Position numbers and translations under genes: made by a program | Part shown: positions 1 through 8,495 of the stretch, piece after piece | Layout: each line of letters opens with the position of its first letter | How positions within the stretch are numbered: position 1 is the first letter of the stretch | NCBI RefSeq assembly: GCF_029433095.1 | Contig: NZ_JARNTX010000004.1 | Location: forward strand, 1-64,000 | Source: Hymenobacter sp. YC55 | GTDB lineage: Bacteria; Bacteroidota; Bacteroidia; Cytophagales; Hymenobacteraceae | Direction of reading: 5' to 3' | Length of the DNA stretch: 64,000 nt | The notes under the pieces: generated by a model | Seen by the model: only the letters and a program-made list of their open reading frames with translations | The model's database searches: none | Told to the model about the DNA's origin: nothing

Positions 1-100
1 TAGCCCGGGTGTTCACCTCTTCCCATTCCGAACAGAGTCGTTAAGCCCCGGAGCGCCTATGGTACTGCCTTCATCGGTGGGAGAGTCGGTCGCCGCCAAC
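1..100 (+). rRNA. rrf: 5S ribosomal RNA, 3' part (5' end outside window)
   Basis: The first ~100 bases match the conserved body of bacterial 5S rRNA: the loop B/C segment around CCCATTCCGAACAG, then GTTAAGCCCCGGAGCGCC, a TGGTACTGC segment and the closing GGGAGAGTCGGTCGCCGCC. The start of the gene lies before the window. The exact 3' end is estimated at about base 97-100 from the CGCCGCC ending. A strong hairpin terminator follows, so this is probably the last gene of an rRNA operon on the plus strand. No tRNA gene is visible after it. Confidence 0.93.
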
Positions 101-113
101 CTTACTATAACCT

Positions 114-156
114 GTTCGCCCCTCCGGCTCTGTGCCGTTGAGGGGCGAACTTGTTT
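114..156 (+). terminator. rRNA operon terminator
   Basis: A perfect 11-bp stem (GTTCGCCCCTC at 114-124 with GAGGGGCGAAC at 140-150) encloses a 4-bp inner stem (CGGC/GCCG at 125-128 and 134-137) and is followed by TTGTTT. It lies about 15 bases after the 5S 3' end, the usual place for an intrinsic terminator of an rRNA operon. Confidence 0.8.
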
Positions 157-519
157 CCAGGCAGTCGCAGCCGGGTAGATGCACACAGAAAAGCGGTGAG
201 TCCGAGGATGCACCGCCTTTTGTGATATAGAGTTTACGTGAGTGCGGAAGGAGTAGGGCTTAGGTTGAGGCGGTAGGCCCAACGACGACTGCGACCAGGT
301 CCTTGGGGTGCAGGTACTCTTGGGCTGGGGCTAGCAGCTGGGCCGAGCTAACCTCATTGACTTCATATAGGATGTTGATTGAGTCAATTCCAGCTCAGTG
401 CCTATACATAAGCTCTTACTAGTTCTTGTAATCAGAGTTATGAATAGCCAGGCCGTTTTAATGGATGGTTCTATCATCGATTATCGACTACATGAGGATT
501 ATGTCTATCTATGGGCAGT
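157..519. other. Intergenic stretch without a recognised gene
   Basis: No convincing coding frame, tRNA or repeat is visible here. A minus-strand open frame running from about 282 back into the 5S gene has no recognisable content and overlaps the rRNA, so I do not call it. Confidence 0.6.
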
Positions 520-567
520 ACAAAAGACAGAAGCTCTAGCTGTATAGCCAGAGCTTCTGTCTTTTGT
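520..567. terminator. Long perfect inverted repeat, bidirectional terminator
   Basis: Two perfect 18-base arms (520-537 and 550-567; arm sequence ACAAAAGACAGAAGCTCT) flank a 12-base loop. Both outer flanks provide a short T run on the outgoing strand (CTTTTGT), so the hairpin can stop transcription coming from the rRNA side and from tamL, whose stop codon is about 60 bases away on the minus strand. Confidence 0.75.
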
Positions 568-626
568 CGAGGTGTTTTCTTTCCTGCTTACACTTGAGAG
601 TATGTTGAGCTTAGTAGGTTTTAAAT

Positions 627-3047
627 TTAGAATGGGTACCCTATAGCAATATTCAGCTTGATGGCCTTGTACCCTGTATCGTTGGCAGGAATTACGTTAG
701 TCGGTGTAATTATAGTTGTGTTGTCATACGGGTAGATTAGCGGGTATGCAGCGTCAAGACGGATGACGAAGAACTGTACGTCAATGCGGATGCCTGCACC
801 AGCGCCTACCGCCATTTGCTGCAGGAAGGTTTTGAATTGGAACTGACCGTTTTGGCCATCGGGGTTACCATTGGAATCGTAGGTGGCGCGGCTGGCATCA
901 GCATTTACCAGCCAAATGTTACCAGCATCTACAAACAATGCGCCTTTTACATATGGAAACAGGTCTTGACGGTATTCAACATTGGCTTCCAAGCGAATGT
1001 CACCCACTTGGTCGTAGAAGCCGCTATTGGCATCGCGCTGTGCTTGGGTGGGACGATAGGTGCCTGGGCCTATGCCACGAGCGTTAAATGCTCGCACACT
1101 ATTAGGGCCACCAATACCGTACTGTTTGAGATAAGGAAGCACATTGGAGTTTAGATAGGGTATACCTACGCCGACAAGCAAACGGGTAGCAATTTTGTTG
1201 CCACTGGTTGGATTAGCGGAAGTACGGAAGTAGTTACGGACTTCTAAATCGACCTTAGTGTACTGCGAGTATTCCTGACCGAATAGGGCATAGGCTCCAT
1301 TCTCTGTCTTGGAAGAACCGCTAAGGTTCTGGAGCAGGTAGGCTAGGTTTCCTGATAGGTCGAGCCCGCCACTAAAGTAAAATTGGTTGCGACGCTGTTC
1401 TAAGGACTGCTGGTTGTAAGTGTATTGGTAGCTACTACCCAAGATGAATTGCTGTCGGAAGCTATTTGCCAAAAATGGCCGCTCATTGAGCAAGTCTGTG
1501 AATACCTGCTCTTGGTTGCTTAGCCTGAGGTATTGTAGGTCGATGGGCTGAAGGCGTTGCTCGTTGGTAACCTTTGTCTTCCAGCTATAGCCGTAGCCTA
1601 AATTGAAGATGTCTTCCTGGAAGTATTTGGTTCGTAATACATACTTATAGCCGGCTTCAAAAAAGGTGCGGGGTTGGAAGTCGGAGTTGCGCAAGCGGAT
1701 ATCAAAGGGCGGTGTGATGAGGCGCGGAACGAGCAACTGCGCATCCAAGCCGTACTGCGTGGAGGTAACACCAGATAAAGCGCCCTGTCCTGTTTCGGCC
1801 GATGCACTGGCGTTTATAAGGAGCTGTTCTGCCCCACGGAGTGCCGACCTATTGCGAAACTGTAGTACCAAGGACGGCCCAGTGAAAATGTTGGACGTGT
1901 TCATCTGAAGCTCGGCACGCAAAGACTTTTTAGGTACCTGCGTCATGCGTACAAAGGCATTCAGATGACCATAGCCGGCAGAGTCGGGGACGTTACGAGC
2001 GGGACGGAACCGGATATCAACGTATTTGAAAGTGCCTAAGCTCATGAGACGGCTCAAGGTCTGGTCGGAGCGGCGGCGGCGGTAGAGGCTATCGGGATAA
2101 AGAAATGTAGCGTTGGTGATGGCCTTCGCCTTAAAAACTTTCTCGTCAGGGAAGTAACGATAGCCTCTAAAGAGTATTGGTGTACGACCGACGGAGGCGG
2201 TATCGGATAGTGAGTAGTCAGTATTAAGAGTAACACGATTTAGAACGTAGGGGCGTGCCGCACGATCCTGAATGCTGTTCTTTACCGTTACGTAGATATT
2301 TACTTGGTTGTCGAGGGTGCTATCTACTTGGAAAAGGATGTTGTCGGGTGAGAAATAATAGTAGCCTTGGTTCTTGAGGATGCCATCAATGCGTACTCGC
2401 TCATTAACTAAAGTCTGAAGATTATACGGGTCACCTACTTTCAATAGAGAACCGGCTTTAGTGGCTTGAATAGCTCGGTCAACGAGCGTATCACGGTTAG
2501 GAAACTGTATTTCCTTGATGAGGTAAGGCTTGCCAACCTTGGCCGTATAATCAACTGAGGCAGTCTGATCTTTTACTTCGACTTTGGCATGTACAGCTGG
2601 CTTGAAATAACCGCTGTTGTTGAGCCGGTTGACCATCAGACCCTTCACTCGTTGAGTATCTACTTCACTCAGCAAAACAGGCTTTTCGCCGTATTTGTCG
2701 GCTATCCATTTGCCTATGCCTTTGGTCTTGCCTTCGCCGAGATGCCAGAAGTACAGTTTAGGACGCTGCCCTAGAAAAGAGGTATTAGGCTTAGGAGCAA
2801 TAACCCCTTCTAGTTCCGTGGTCAAAAGACTCTCGTTTGGGATGGGACTATCTGACTTCAACTTTACGGTGCTACCAGTGTATAACTTGGAGCCTTCCGG
2901 GATGTACTTGGTACCTGAGCATGATGCCGCCGTTAGTAAAACAACCAGAGCTGCCCACCGTCCGAACTTATTTTTCCAACTCCTTACTTTAGAAGTAGAA
3001 GAATAAGCCAGACCATTCTTGACTGGACGAGGAGCACTAGTGAGCAT
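627..3047 (-). CDS. tamL: TamL: TamA/BamA-family outer-membrane lipoprotein
   Basis: 806 residues from the ATG at 3047; a TTG two codons upstream is also possible. A hydrophobic stretch ends in the lipobox LTAASC with the acylated Cys at about residue 43, so this is a lipid-anchored member of the Omp85/TamA family. POTRA-like segments follow in the first half (around GKPYLIKEIQFPN). The C-terminal half is a beta-barrel carrying the GPNSVRAF element, the counterpart of the VRGY/F motif of Omp85 proteins, and a final strand ending in GYPF with an aromatic C-terminus. In Bacteroidota this lipoprotein version is paired with TamB and acts in outer-membrane protein or lipid assembly. It lies 70 bases downstream of tamB on the same strand, so an operon is likely. 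Termination is probably at the 520-567 hairpin. Function is inferred from family and neighbour. Confidence 0.9.
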   Translation of the reverse strand: MLTSAPRPVKNGLAYSSTSKVRSWKNKFGRWAALVVLLTAASCSGTKYIPEGSKLYTGSTVKLKSDSPIPNESLLTTELEGVIAPKPNTSFLGQRPKLYFWHLGEGKTKGIGKWIADKYGEKPVLLSEVDTQRVKGLMVNRLNNSGYFKPAVHAKVEVKDQTASVDYTAKVGKPYLIKEIQFPNRDTLVDRAIQATKAGSLLKVGDPYNLQTLVNERVRIDGILKNQGYYYFSPDNILFQVDSTLDNQVNIYVTVKNSIQDRAARPYVLNRVTLNTDYSLSDTASVGRTPILFRGYRYFPDEKVFKAKAITNATFLYPDSLYRRRRSDQTLSRLMSLGTFKYVDIRFRPARNVPDSAGYGHLNAFVRMTQVPKKSLRAELQMNTSNIFTGPSLVLQFRNRSALRGAEQLLINASASAETGQGALSGVTSTQYGLDAQLLVPRLITPPFDIRLRNSDFQPRTFFEAGYKYVLRTKYFQEDIFNLGYGYSWKTKVTNEQRLQPIDLQYLRLSNQEQVFTDLLNERPFLANSFRQQFILGSSYQYTYNQQSLEQRRNQFYFSGGLDLSGNLAYLLQNLSGSSKTENGAYALFGQEYSQYTKVDLEVRNYFRTSANPTSGNKIATRLLVGVGIPYLNSNVLPYLKQYGIGGPNSVRAFNARGIGPGTYRPTQAQRDANSGFYDQVGDIRLEANVEYRQDLFPYVKGALFVDAGNIWLVNADASRATYDSNGNPDGQNGQFQFKTFLQQMAVGAGAGIRIDVQFFVIRLDAAYPLIYPYDNTTIITPTNVIPANDTGYKAIKLNIAIGYPF

Positions 3048-3117
3048 ATGCAATAGGTGTTTTGTTGAGCTTCTGAGAAAACTGCCGGCGCGGCACTACC
3101 GAACGTTGTCGGTTGGC

Positions 3118-6100
3118 CTAGCGGCCAGAAGTGGTAGCACGCTGGGCGGTCCGGAGGGAGTCGCGGCGGGGAGCAGTGGTGAGGACGTTCGAGGAATCGG
3201 AGTTGGCTTTCCGCTCGCGGCGGTTGCGGCGACGGTTATCTTTCACTTCTTCTTTCACTTCCTTGTCAAGCCCTTTGAAAAGGTCCGCCAAGCTTTGATA
3301 GTCGCGCTGGAAAATCAGGGAGACACCGTTCCGAATTAACGGGCCATCAATGTCGGAATAGGAGTTATTCCGAAAGGCGCGGAGGCGGATACGGCCGTTG
3401 GCTAGTACGTTGTACTCGATACTTACGTCGCCGGCGAAGGCGCTAGGGCTCTGCTGCCCTTGGGTGGCTTGGTTGCCTCCACCAGCCAGGGGTACATCAG
3501 TGCCTAAGCGTACGCTTACCCGGTCATTGAAAAGCTGTCGGCGCACTGCTACATTCAAGTCGGTGCGTGTTTTCTCCGAGCCACTTGAAAAATCGGCGGA
3601 AGAGTTGACCCCTAGTTCTACACCTAGGTTAGACAAGTAGCTGCCCGTAAGATTATTGAGTTGCTGGGTTAGTACTTGGCTGGCACTGCCGCGCAGTTGG
3701 TCGGCTACCAGGCTACCACTGCTGCTCTGGAATGGGTCGCTGGCAAGGAAACGGTTAAGAACCAGCAGCGAAAACACCTGCTTATTGAGTTCCGACGATT
3801 CGCTAGGCTGGCGTAACTGCGCCAAGCGGGCCTCAATTTCGTTGCGGCCAATGGCAGTGCTGTTTTCAGGGAGCTTGATATCAAAGCCAATAGTTGGCTT
3901 GAGCAATTCACCTGTGACATTCAAGTAAACCTGGAAAGGCGTTGCATTACGCAAGCGCGGATCGTCAGTGGTAGGGCCTTGGGAGGCCAGCAGTTCTGCG
4001 GGAGATGCTTTCACGTTGTAGATAGCCGCAATACTCAACTGCGCATTGTACGGGTCACCAGACCATACCAGGTAGCTGCCTTGGCCGATAGTGAACTCGC
4101 GCGAAGCCAAATCATAAAGTGACATGTAATAGCTGCCTTCAGCTACTTCTAAGCGGCCGGCTAGGGTAATAGAGCCGGCGGCATCGATGGTTGTATTGAG
4201 GGTGCCGTTAGCCCGTACTTTTAGGTTGTCGCCGGAAAGCGGATCGATGATGACGGTGAATTGGCTTTTGTCGTTGACCGTGATGCGGGCGGAAATATCG
4301 TAGCCAGCAGCTGTTTTGGCAGTATCTACGGGTACTTGCTGGGCCAGCATTGGGTCGATGGGGGCGCTTTTGTCGACCCACTCTACAATACCATCTGTCT
4401 CTACCAAGCCCGCTTCGTCGTTGGGCGTGACAACAGTCAGGTTGGAATCGTCGCCGACAACGGCGCGGGTATTGATGACTGGGAGAGCGAGAGTACCACC
4501 AATGCGGGTATCGGAGTCAACAATTAGCCGGCCATAGAACAAGGGGTTGTCGCGGGCGGTGCTTTGGATAGCTACAAAATCTTCGGTGGTGGCGTTGAGG
4601 TTGAAGCGGTAATCATCCACATAGTTTTGGGTGAGCACCCGGCCTTCCACTACTGCTTTGTTGCCCAAGGAGTCGAGCACCGTGAAGTTGTCGAAACGCA
4701 GCCCTTGGTTGTCGAAATTGATGGCTTGGTTCTGGATGCGGAAAGGTGCACCTAGCTGGGTGAGCGTGAAACCAGCATCGGCAGTGGTAGTAAGGGTGCC
4801 GTTGATGCGGGGCTGGCTGACGGTGCCATTCACGGTTAAGTTACCGGTAATGCCACCAACAGTTTCTTGTAACTGGCCGAGTGAGAAAGGCTCGGCAATC
4901 TTCAGGTCGAACCGATTGACATTGATGGCAAACTGAATGGGGCTTGGCGGCGTGGCCAGATAGTAGCCAACCGCCTGCACATCCATACCCTGTTGGTTGG
5001 TAAGCCGCACATCGACGTTGTAACGGTCGGGGTTGGGGTTCGTCGCTTTCAAGTTGATGTCACCTAGCACCGACTTATTGAAGGCGAAGCCTGTTAGAGC
5101 TGCATCCGCCGTGAAAGCCTGCCGAGGTTGACCGAGGCTAAAGGCAATAGCTTGGCCATTGAGCGTACCAGCTACCAGCGAATCCTGCAAGCCCGCGGCG
5201 CGCGCTAGCCCATTAATTTCCAGATTGCCCATGCTCACCTGCAACGGATACTGTGCGCCAGCCAAGGTTTGCAGCGTCAGGAACCGGTTGTTGCGGCGGA
5301 ACTCTACGTTTTGGGCGAAGATGGCGCCATTGGTTGTTGTGTACCGAAGCTCGTTGCCGGGCGTTACGTTCCATTCCACGCCGTCGAGCATCACTTTCGG
5401 GTCGAAGCTGAAGGCATAAGCGTCGCCGCCGCGTAGCACCCGCAGCACGCCCGCTAGGTTCAGCCGCTCGGCGCTGTCGGACTCGGCAATGCGTAGGCGG
5501 GTGCCAACCTGGTTGTTCTGGATGCTGCCCGCCAGCGTTGGATTCGGAATGCGCAACGACGTGTCCTGGCTGATCTGCCGCAAACCTAACGCGTAGTCTA
5601 GCTTCTGAGGGTCGGAGCTGACATCAAGCTTTAGAGAATCGAGGGCGAAGCCTAAGTATACAATCCGCTCGATGCGGCTTCTGAGGCGAAGATCAGCTTC
5701 GCGGCTGTCGAAGGAGCCAGTGAGCTTGAAGGGCGTAAGTTGCTTGAGGTCGGGTACCAACCGCTGTATCAACTGCGTGTTCTTCACGCTGGCATCGAAG
5801 CTGAACTGCCGATATGCCGCCGAAGGGCGGAACTGCACCCCCGGCAAATCGAAATACCGGTCGATATGGCTCTGTAGTACGGTAGCCAAGTCACCGAGGG
5901 CGGTGTTGCCTTGCAGGTTGAAGTCGGCAATATTGGAGTTGAAGGCCACTTCGGTACGGCCAGGGCGCTGCAAAATACGGCCGCTCACCGAGTCGAGGGC
6001 AATAGGCTGGTTGTCGCGCACCACCACAATGTTGCGACCCGTGAAGGTGCCGTTGATGGAGTTGGCATCGGCGCCGCTGAGGTTGGCCGTTAGGTCGCCC

Positions 6101-8313
6101 TGTACGCGCAGGTCGCCGCCGGTGTAGAAGCCAAGGGCCGTAAGGTTGGCGCCGCGCAGGTTAAGGCGTTGTACCTCGTAGCTCGGGTTATCAGCGTTGC
6201 GCAGGTTGATAGTCGCCAGCAAATCCAGGTTGAGGTTCGGGTCTCGGCGGCTGCGGGCATCTACTACGTACCGGTTCCGGTCGATGCCCACGTTGGCGGT
6301 GATACCCCGGTAGGTGTAGTTGTTGTAAGTGGCGCTACGCACATTGGCTACTAACTGTCCGCGCAACAAGTTGGGGTCGAGGCCCCCGCGGCCAGAGAGG
6401 CGGCCGTCGGCAGTGATGCGGCCAATAGTGGGGTCACGAAGGACTTTGCCCACATCGAAGCCTTGCACGTTGAACGTGGCGTTGATGGGCTCCTGCCCTT
6501 TCGGTCCGGCACCAAGGTCTACTTTGGCGGCTACGTTGCCGAAGCTGGTGGTAGCGCGTAGGTCGGTGTCGAAGAGCATGGCTGTGGGCCGGCCTCGGAA
6601 CGTGCCCGCTACGCTGATGCGTGGCGGCAGCTGAAAATCGGGTGGGATAGTACCCTTCGGCACCAAGCTATTGATGTCGGCCGAGGTAGTGGTGAACTGC
6701 TGAATGTTGAAGTCGGTGAATAGGCGCTGGTCGGTTTCAGGCAAGCCCTGAATACGGCCGCTGGCTTTCACTACCGTGTTGCGGAAACCTACAAAGTCTA
6801 GGTCCCGGATACGCAAGTCGCTCACGCGCCCGCTTACGCGCCCACTCACCAGCACCGACTGGTTGGGGCCCGTATTGAAGGGGGGGGTGGAGGCCAAGTC
6901 GGGTGCTAAATACAGGATGTCGCGGAAGCCGATGCGCACGTCGCGCAAGTCGCCTTCGATGCCGAGGTTGGGCAGCTGCTTGGTATCCGACAGCGCGTCG
7001 AGGCTGGCATAGCGCATGCCAAGCGTCTGGCGGATGCGGGTGTGCGGCGTTATTAGGTCGAGGTTGGTAAGCCGGGTTTGCACCGAGTCGAACACCACAT
7101 CGGCCTTGGTAGAGGTAATCTGAAAGCCGCTTTGGTCTTTGCCAGCTAGCTGCGTAATGCGGCCAGTGGTGCTGTTTTCCGAGTAAGAAAGATTCTCGAG
7201 GTTGAGCGTGAGGTCGGTGAACTTGAGGTGATTGTAGTCGAGGGCGGGTACGCGGGTACGGAGGCGGGGCTCATCGAAATTATCGAAGGCGACGTCAACA
7301 CCGGTAATGTCGGAACGCTTCAGCGTGACCACCCAACTAGCTTCCTGGCCGGTGGCTTTTTCTACGGCATCGTTTATATCTCGTACGGCCTCGGCCGGGT
7401 TAACGACGCGCTTCTCAACCGGTACGTTTTCGTTTTGGGCGTAGGCAACGCTGGTGTTGCGCAGCCGGAGCGTATTCAAATCAACCCGAGAGTTGATAAG
7501 GTCGATGTTGTCGGCCGTAATGTCGGCCTCGCCCACGCGGGTGCTAATGAACTGGGCCGACGGCGTATTTCTGTACACCAAGCTGACGTTGTTGAGGGTG
7601 GCTTTGTTTAACCCAAACGTTAAGTCCAGCGGCTCGGAAACGGCCGTATCGGGCGGCGCGGTTTTGCTCTGCTCCATGCTGATGCTGGTGTTGCGCAGCG
7701 CCACTTGGTCAATTCTGTAGATAGACTGGTCTACGTCCACCGCGTCCATGTTCACGGCCAGCTCCCCAACCTTGGTGCTTAGATTCAGGCCCTCTATTTG
7801 GTCGTTGTAGGTGAGGTAGATGCTGGTTAGGCGCAAGTCGCCGATGTCGTATTTGAAGCCTGAGCCGGTAGTATCGGCCGGAGTAGTGGTAGTGGTATCG
7901 CCAGCGGTGAAGGCATTGACAATGAAGTCGTAATTGGAAATACTGTCGGGTTCGGTACGGCTGATGGCCAAGCGGCCATCGTTTAGCTCCAAGGTCTTGA
8001 CGTTAATTTGTGACTTGGCAAGCGCCCAAATGTCGAGGTCAACTCCGAGGTGGCCTACCGAAAGTAGCGTGTCACCCTTTTGGTCTTCAACATACACGCC
8101 GTCCAGGTTCAGCGCGTGTTTGAAGTCGGTTCGGAACTTGCCGATGCGCACTTCGGTGCCAATTTTATCTTGTAGATAGGTTGCGGCTTTGCGCGCAACA
8201 AAGTCCTGCGTAGAAGGAAACTGCAACGCTACTACCACCCCGATTACGAGCAGCAGAACGAAGCCAACAAGGCCCAAAACAACATACAGTGTACGACGAA
8301 GGTAAGTAGGCAC
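3118..8313 (-). CDS. tamB: TamB: inner-membrane-anchored translocation/assembly protein (DUF490)
   Basis: 1731 residues, starting at GTG 8313 with no in-frame ATG nearby. Residues about 6-30 form a single N-terminal membrane anchor, followed by the AsmA-like start seen in TamB proteins (FVARKAATYLQDKIGTEVRI). The long middle is a repetitive beta-rich region typical of periplasm-spanning bridge proteins that form a lipid-carrying groove. The C-terminal ~400 residues match the conserved TamB domain (for example the VRLGTDVPL strand and the GNGR-like ANGRIRLRAFRNN segment). A basic Arg/Lys-rich, disordered-looking tail ends the protein, unlike the barrel-docking end of proteobacterial TamB. It partners with the downstream tamL. 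The 182-bp gap to the divergent glucanotransferase gene should hold both promoters, but I could not identify clear -7/-33 elements. Confidence 0.9.
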   Translation of the reverse strand: MPTYLRRTLYVVLGLVGFVLLLVIGVVVALQFPSTQDFVARKAATYLQDKIGTEVRIGKFRTDFKHALNLDGVYVEDQKGDTLLSVGHLGVDLDIWALAKSQINVKTLELNDGRLAISRTEPDSISNYDFIVNAFTAGDTTTTTPADTTGSGFKYDIGDLRLTSIYLTYNDQIEGLNLSTKVGELAVNMDAVDVDQSIYRIDQVALRNTSISMEQSKTAPPDTAVSEPLDLTFGLNKATLNNVSLVYRNTPSAQFISTRVGEADITADNIDLINSRVDLNTLRLRNTSVAYAQNENVPVEKRVVNPAEAVRDINDAVEKATGQEASWVVTLKRSDITGVDVAFDNFDEPRLRTRVPALDYNHLKFTDLTLNLENLSYSENSTTGRITQLAGKDQSGFQITSTKADVVFDSVQTRLTNLDLITPHTRIRQTLGMRYASLDALSDTKQLPNLGIEGDLRDVRIGFRDILYLAPDLASTPPFNTGPNQSVLVSGRVSGRVSDLRIRDLDFVGFRNTVVKASGRIQGLPETDQRLFTDFNIQQFTTTSADINSLVPKGTIPPDFQLPPRISVAGTFRGRPTAMLFDTDLRATTSFGNVAAKVDLGAGPKGQEPINATFNVQGFDVGKVLRDPTIGRITADGRLSGRGGLDPNLLRGQLVANVRSATYNNYTYRGITANVGIDRNRYVVDARSRRDPNLNLDLLATINLRNADNPSYEVQRLNLRGANLTALGFYTGGDLRVQGDLTANLSGADANSINGTFTGRNIVVVRDNQPIALDSVSGRILQRPGRTEVAFNSNIADFNLQGNTALGDLATVLQSHIDRYFDLPGVQFRPSAAYRQFSFDASVKNTQLIQRLVPDLKQLTPFKLTGSFDSREADLRLRSRIERIVYLGFALDSLKLDVSSDPQKLDYALGLRQISQDTSLRIPNPTLAGSIQNNQVGTRLRIAESDSAERLNLAGVLRVLRGGDAYAFSFDPKVMLDGVEWNVTPGNELRYTTTNGAIFAQNVEFRRNNRFLTLQTLAGAQYPLQVSMGNLEINGLARAAGLQDSLVAGTLNGQAIAFSLGQPRQAFTADAALTGFAFNKSVLGDINLKATNPNPDRYNVDVRLTNQQGMDVQAVGYYLATPPSPIQFAINVNRFDLKIAEPFSLGQLQETVGGITGNLTVNGTVSQPRINGTLTTTADAGFTLTQLGAPFRIQNQAINFDNQGLRFDNFTVLDSLGNKAVVEGRVLTQNYVDDYRFNLNATTEDFVAIQSTARDNPLFYGRLIVDSDTRIGGTLALPVINTRAVVGDDSNLTVVTPNDEAGLVETDGIVEWVDKSAPIDPMLAQQVPVDTAKTAAGYDISARITVNDKSQFTVIIDPLSGDNLKVRANGTLNTTIDAAGSITLAGRLEVAEGSYYMSLYDLASREFTIGQGSYLVWSGDPYNAQLSIAAIYNVKASPAELLASQGPTTDDPRLRNATPFQVYLNVTGELLKPTIGFDIKLPENSTAIGRNEIEARLAQLRQPSESSELNKQVFSLLVLNRFLASDPFQSSSGSLVADQLRGSASQVLTQQLNNLTGSYLSNLGVELGVNSSADFSSGSEKTRTDLNVAVRRQLFNDRVSVRLGTDVPLAGGGNQATQGQQSPSAFAGDVSIEYNVLANGRIRLRAFRNNSYSDIDGPLIRNGVSLIFQRDYQSLADLFKGLDKEVKEEVKDNRRRNRRERKANSDSSNVLTTAPRRDSLRTAQRATTSGR

Positions 8314-8495
8314 AGGCGTGGTAATCAGACAGAGTGACGGTTATTACAACCAAACGGAAAAACCAAGCTGCGGGTTGGAAGGCAACCGTGCAGGTGTATC
8401 TCAAACGTTGTGGAGGGGTGTCCGTGGTGCGTTAGGTCTCGATTAAAACCTATACTCCCTATCTTTCGTGTTCAATCTATTTCCTTTCCCCATCC

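Noticed and set aside
13..282. 89-codon minus-strand frame at the left edge
   Set aside because: It overlaps the 5S rRNA and its terminator and shows no protein features.
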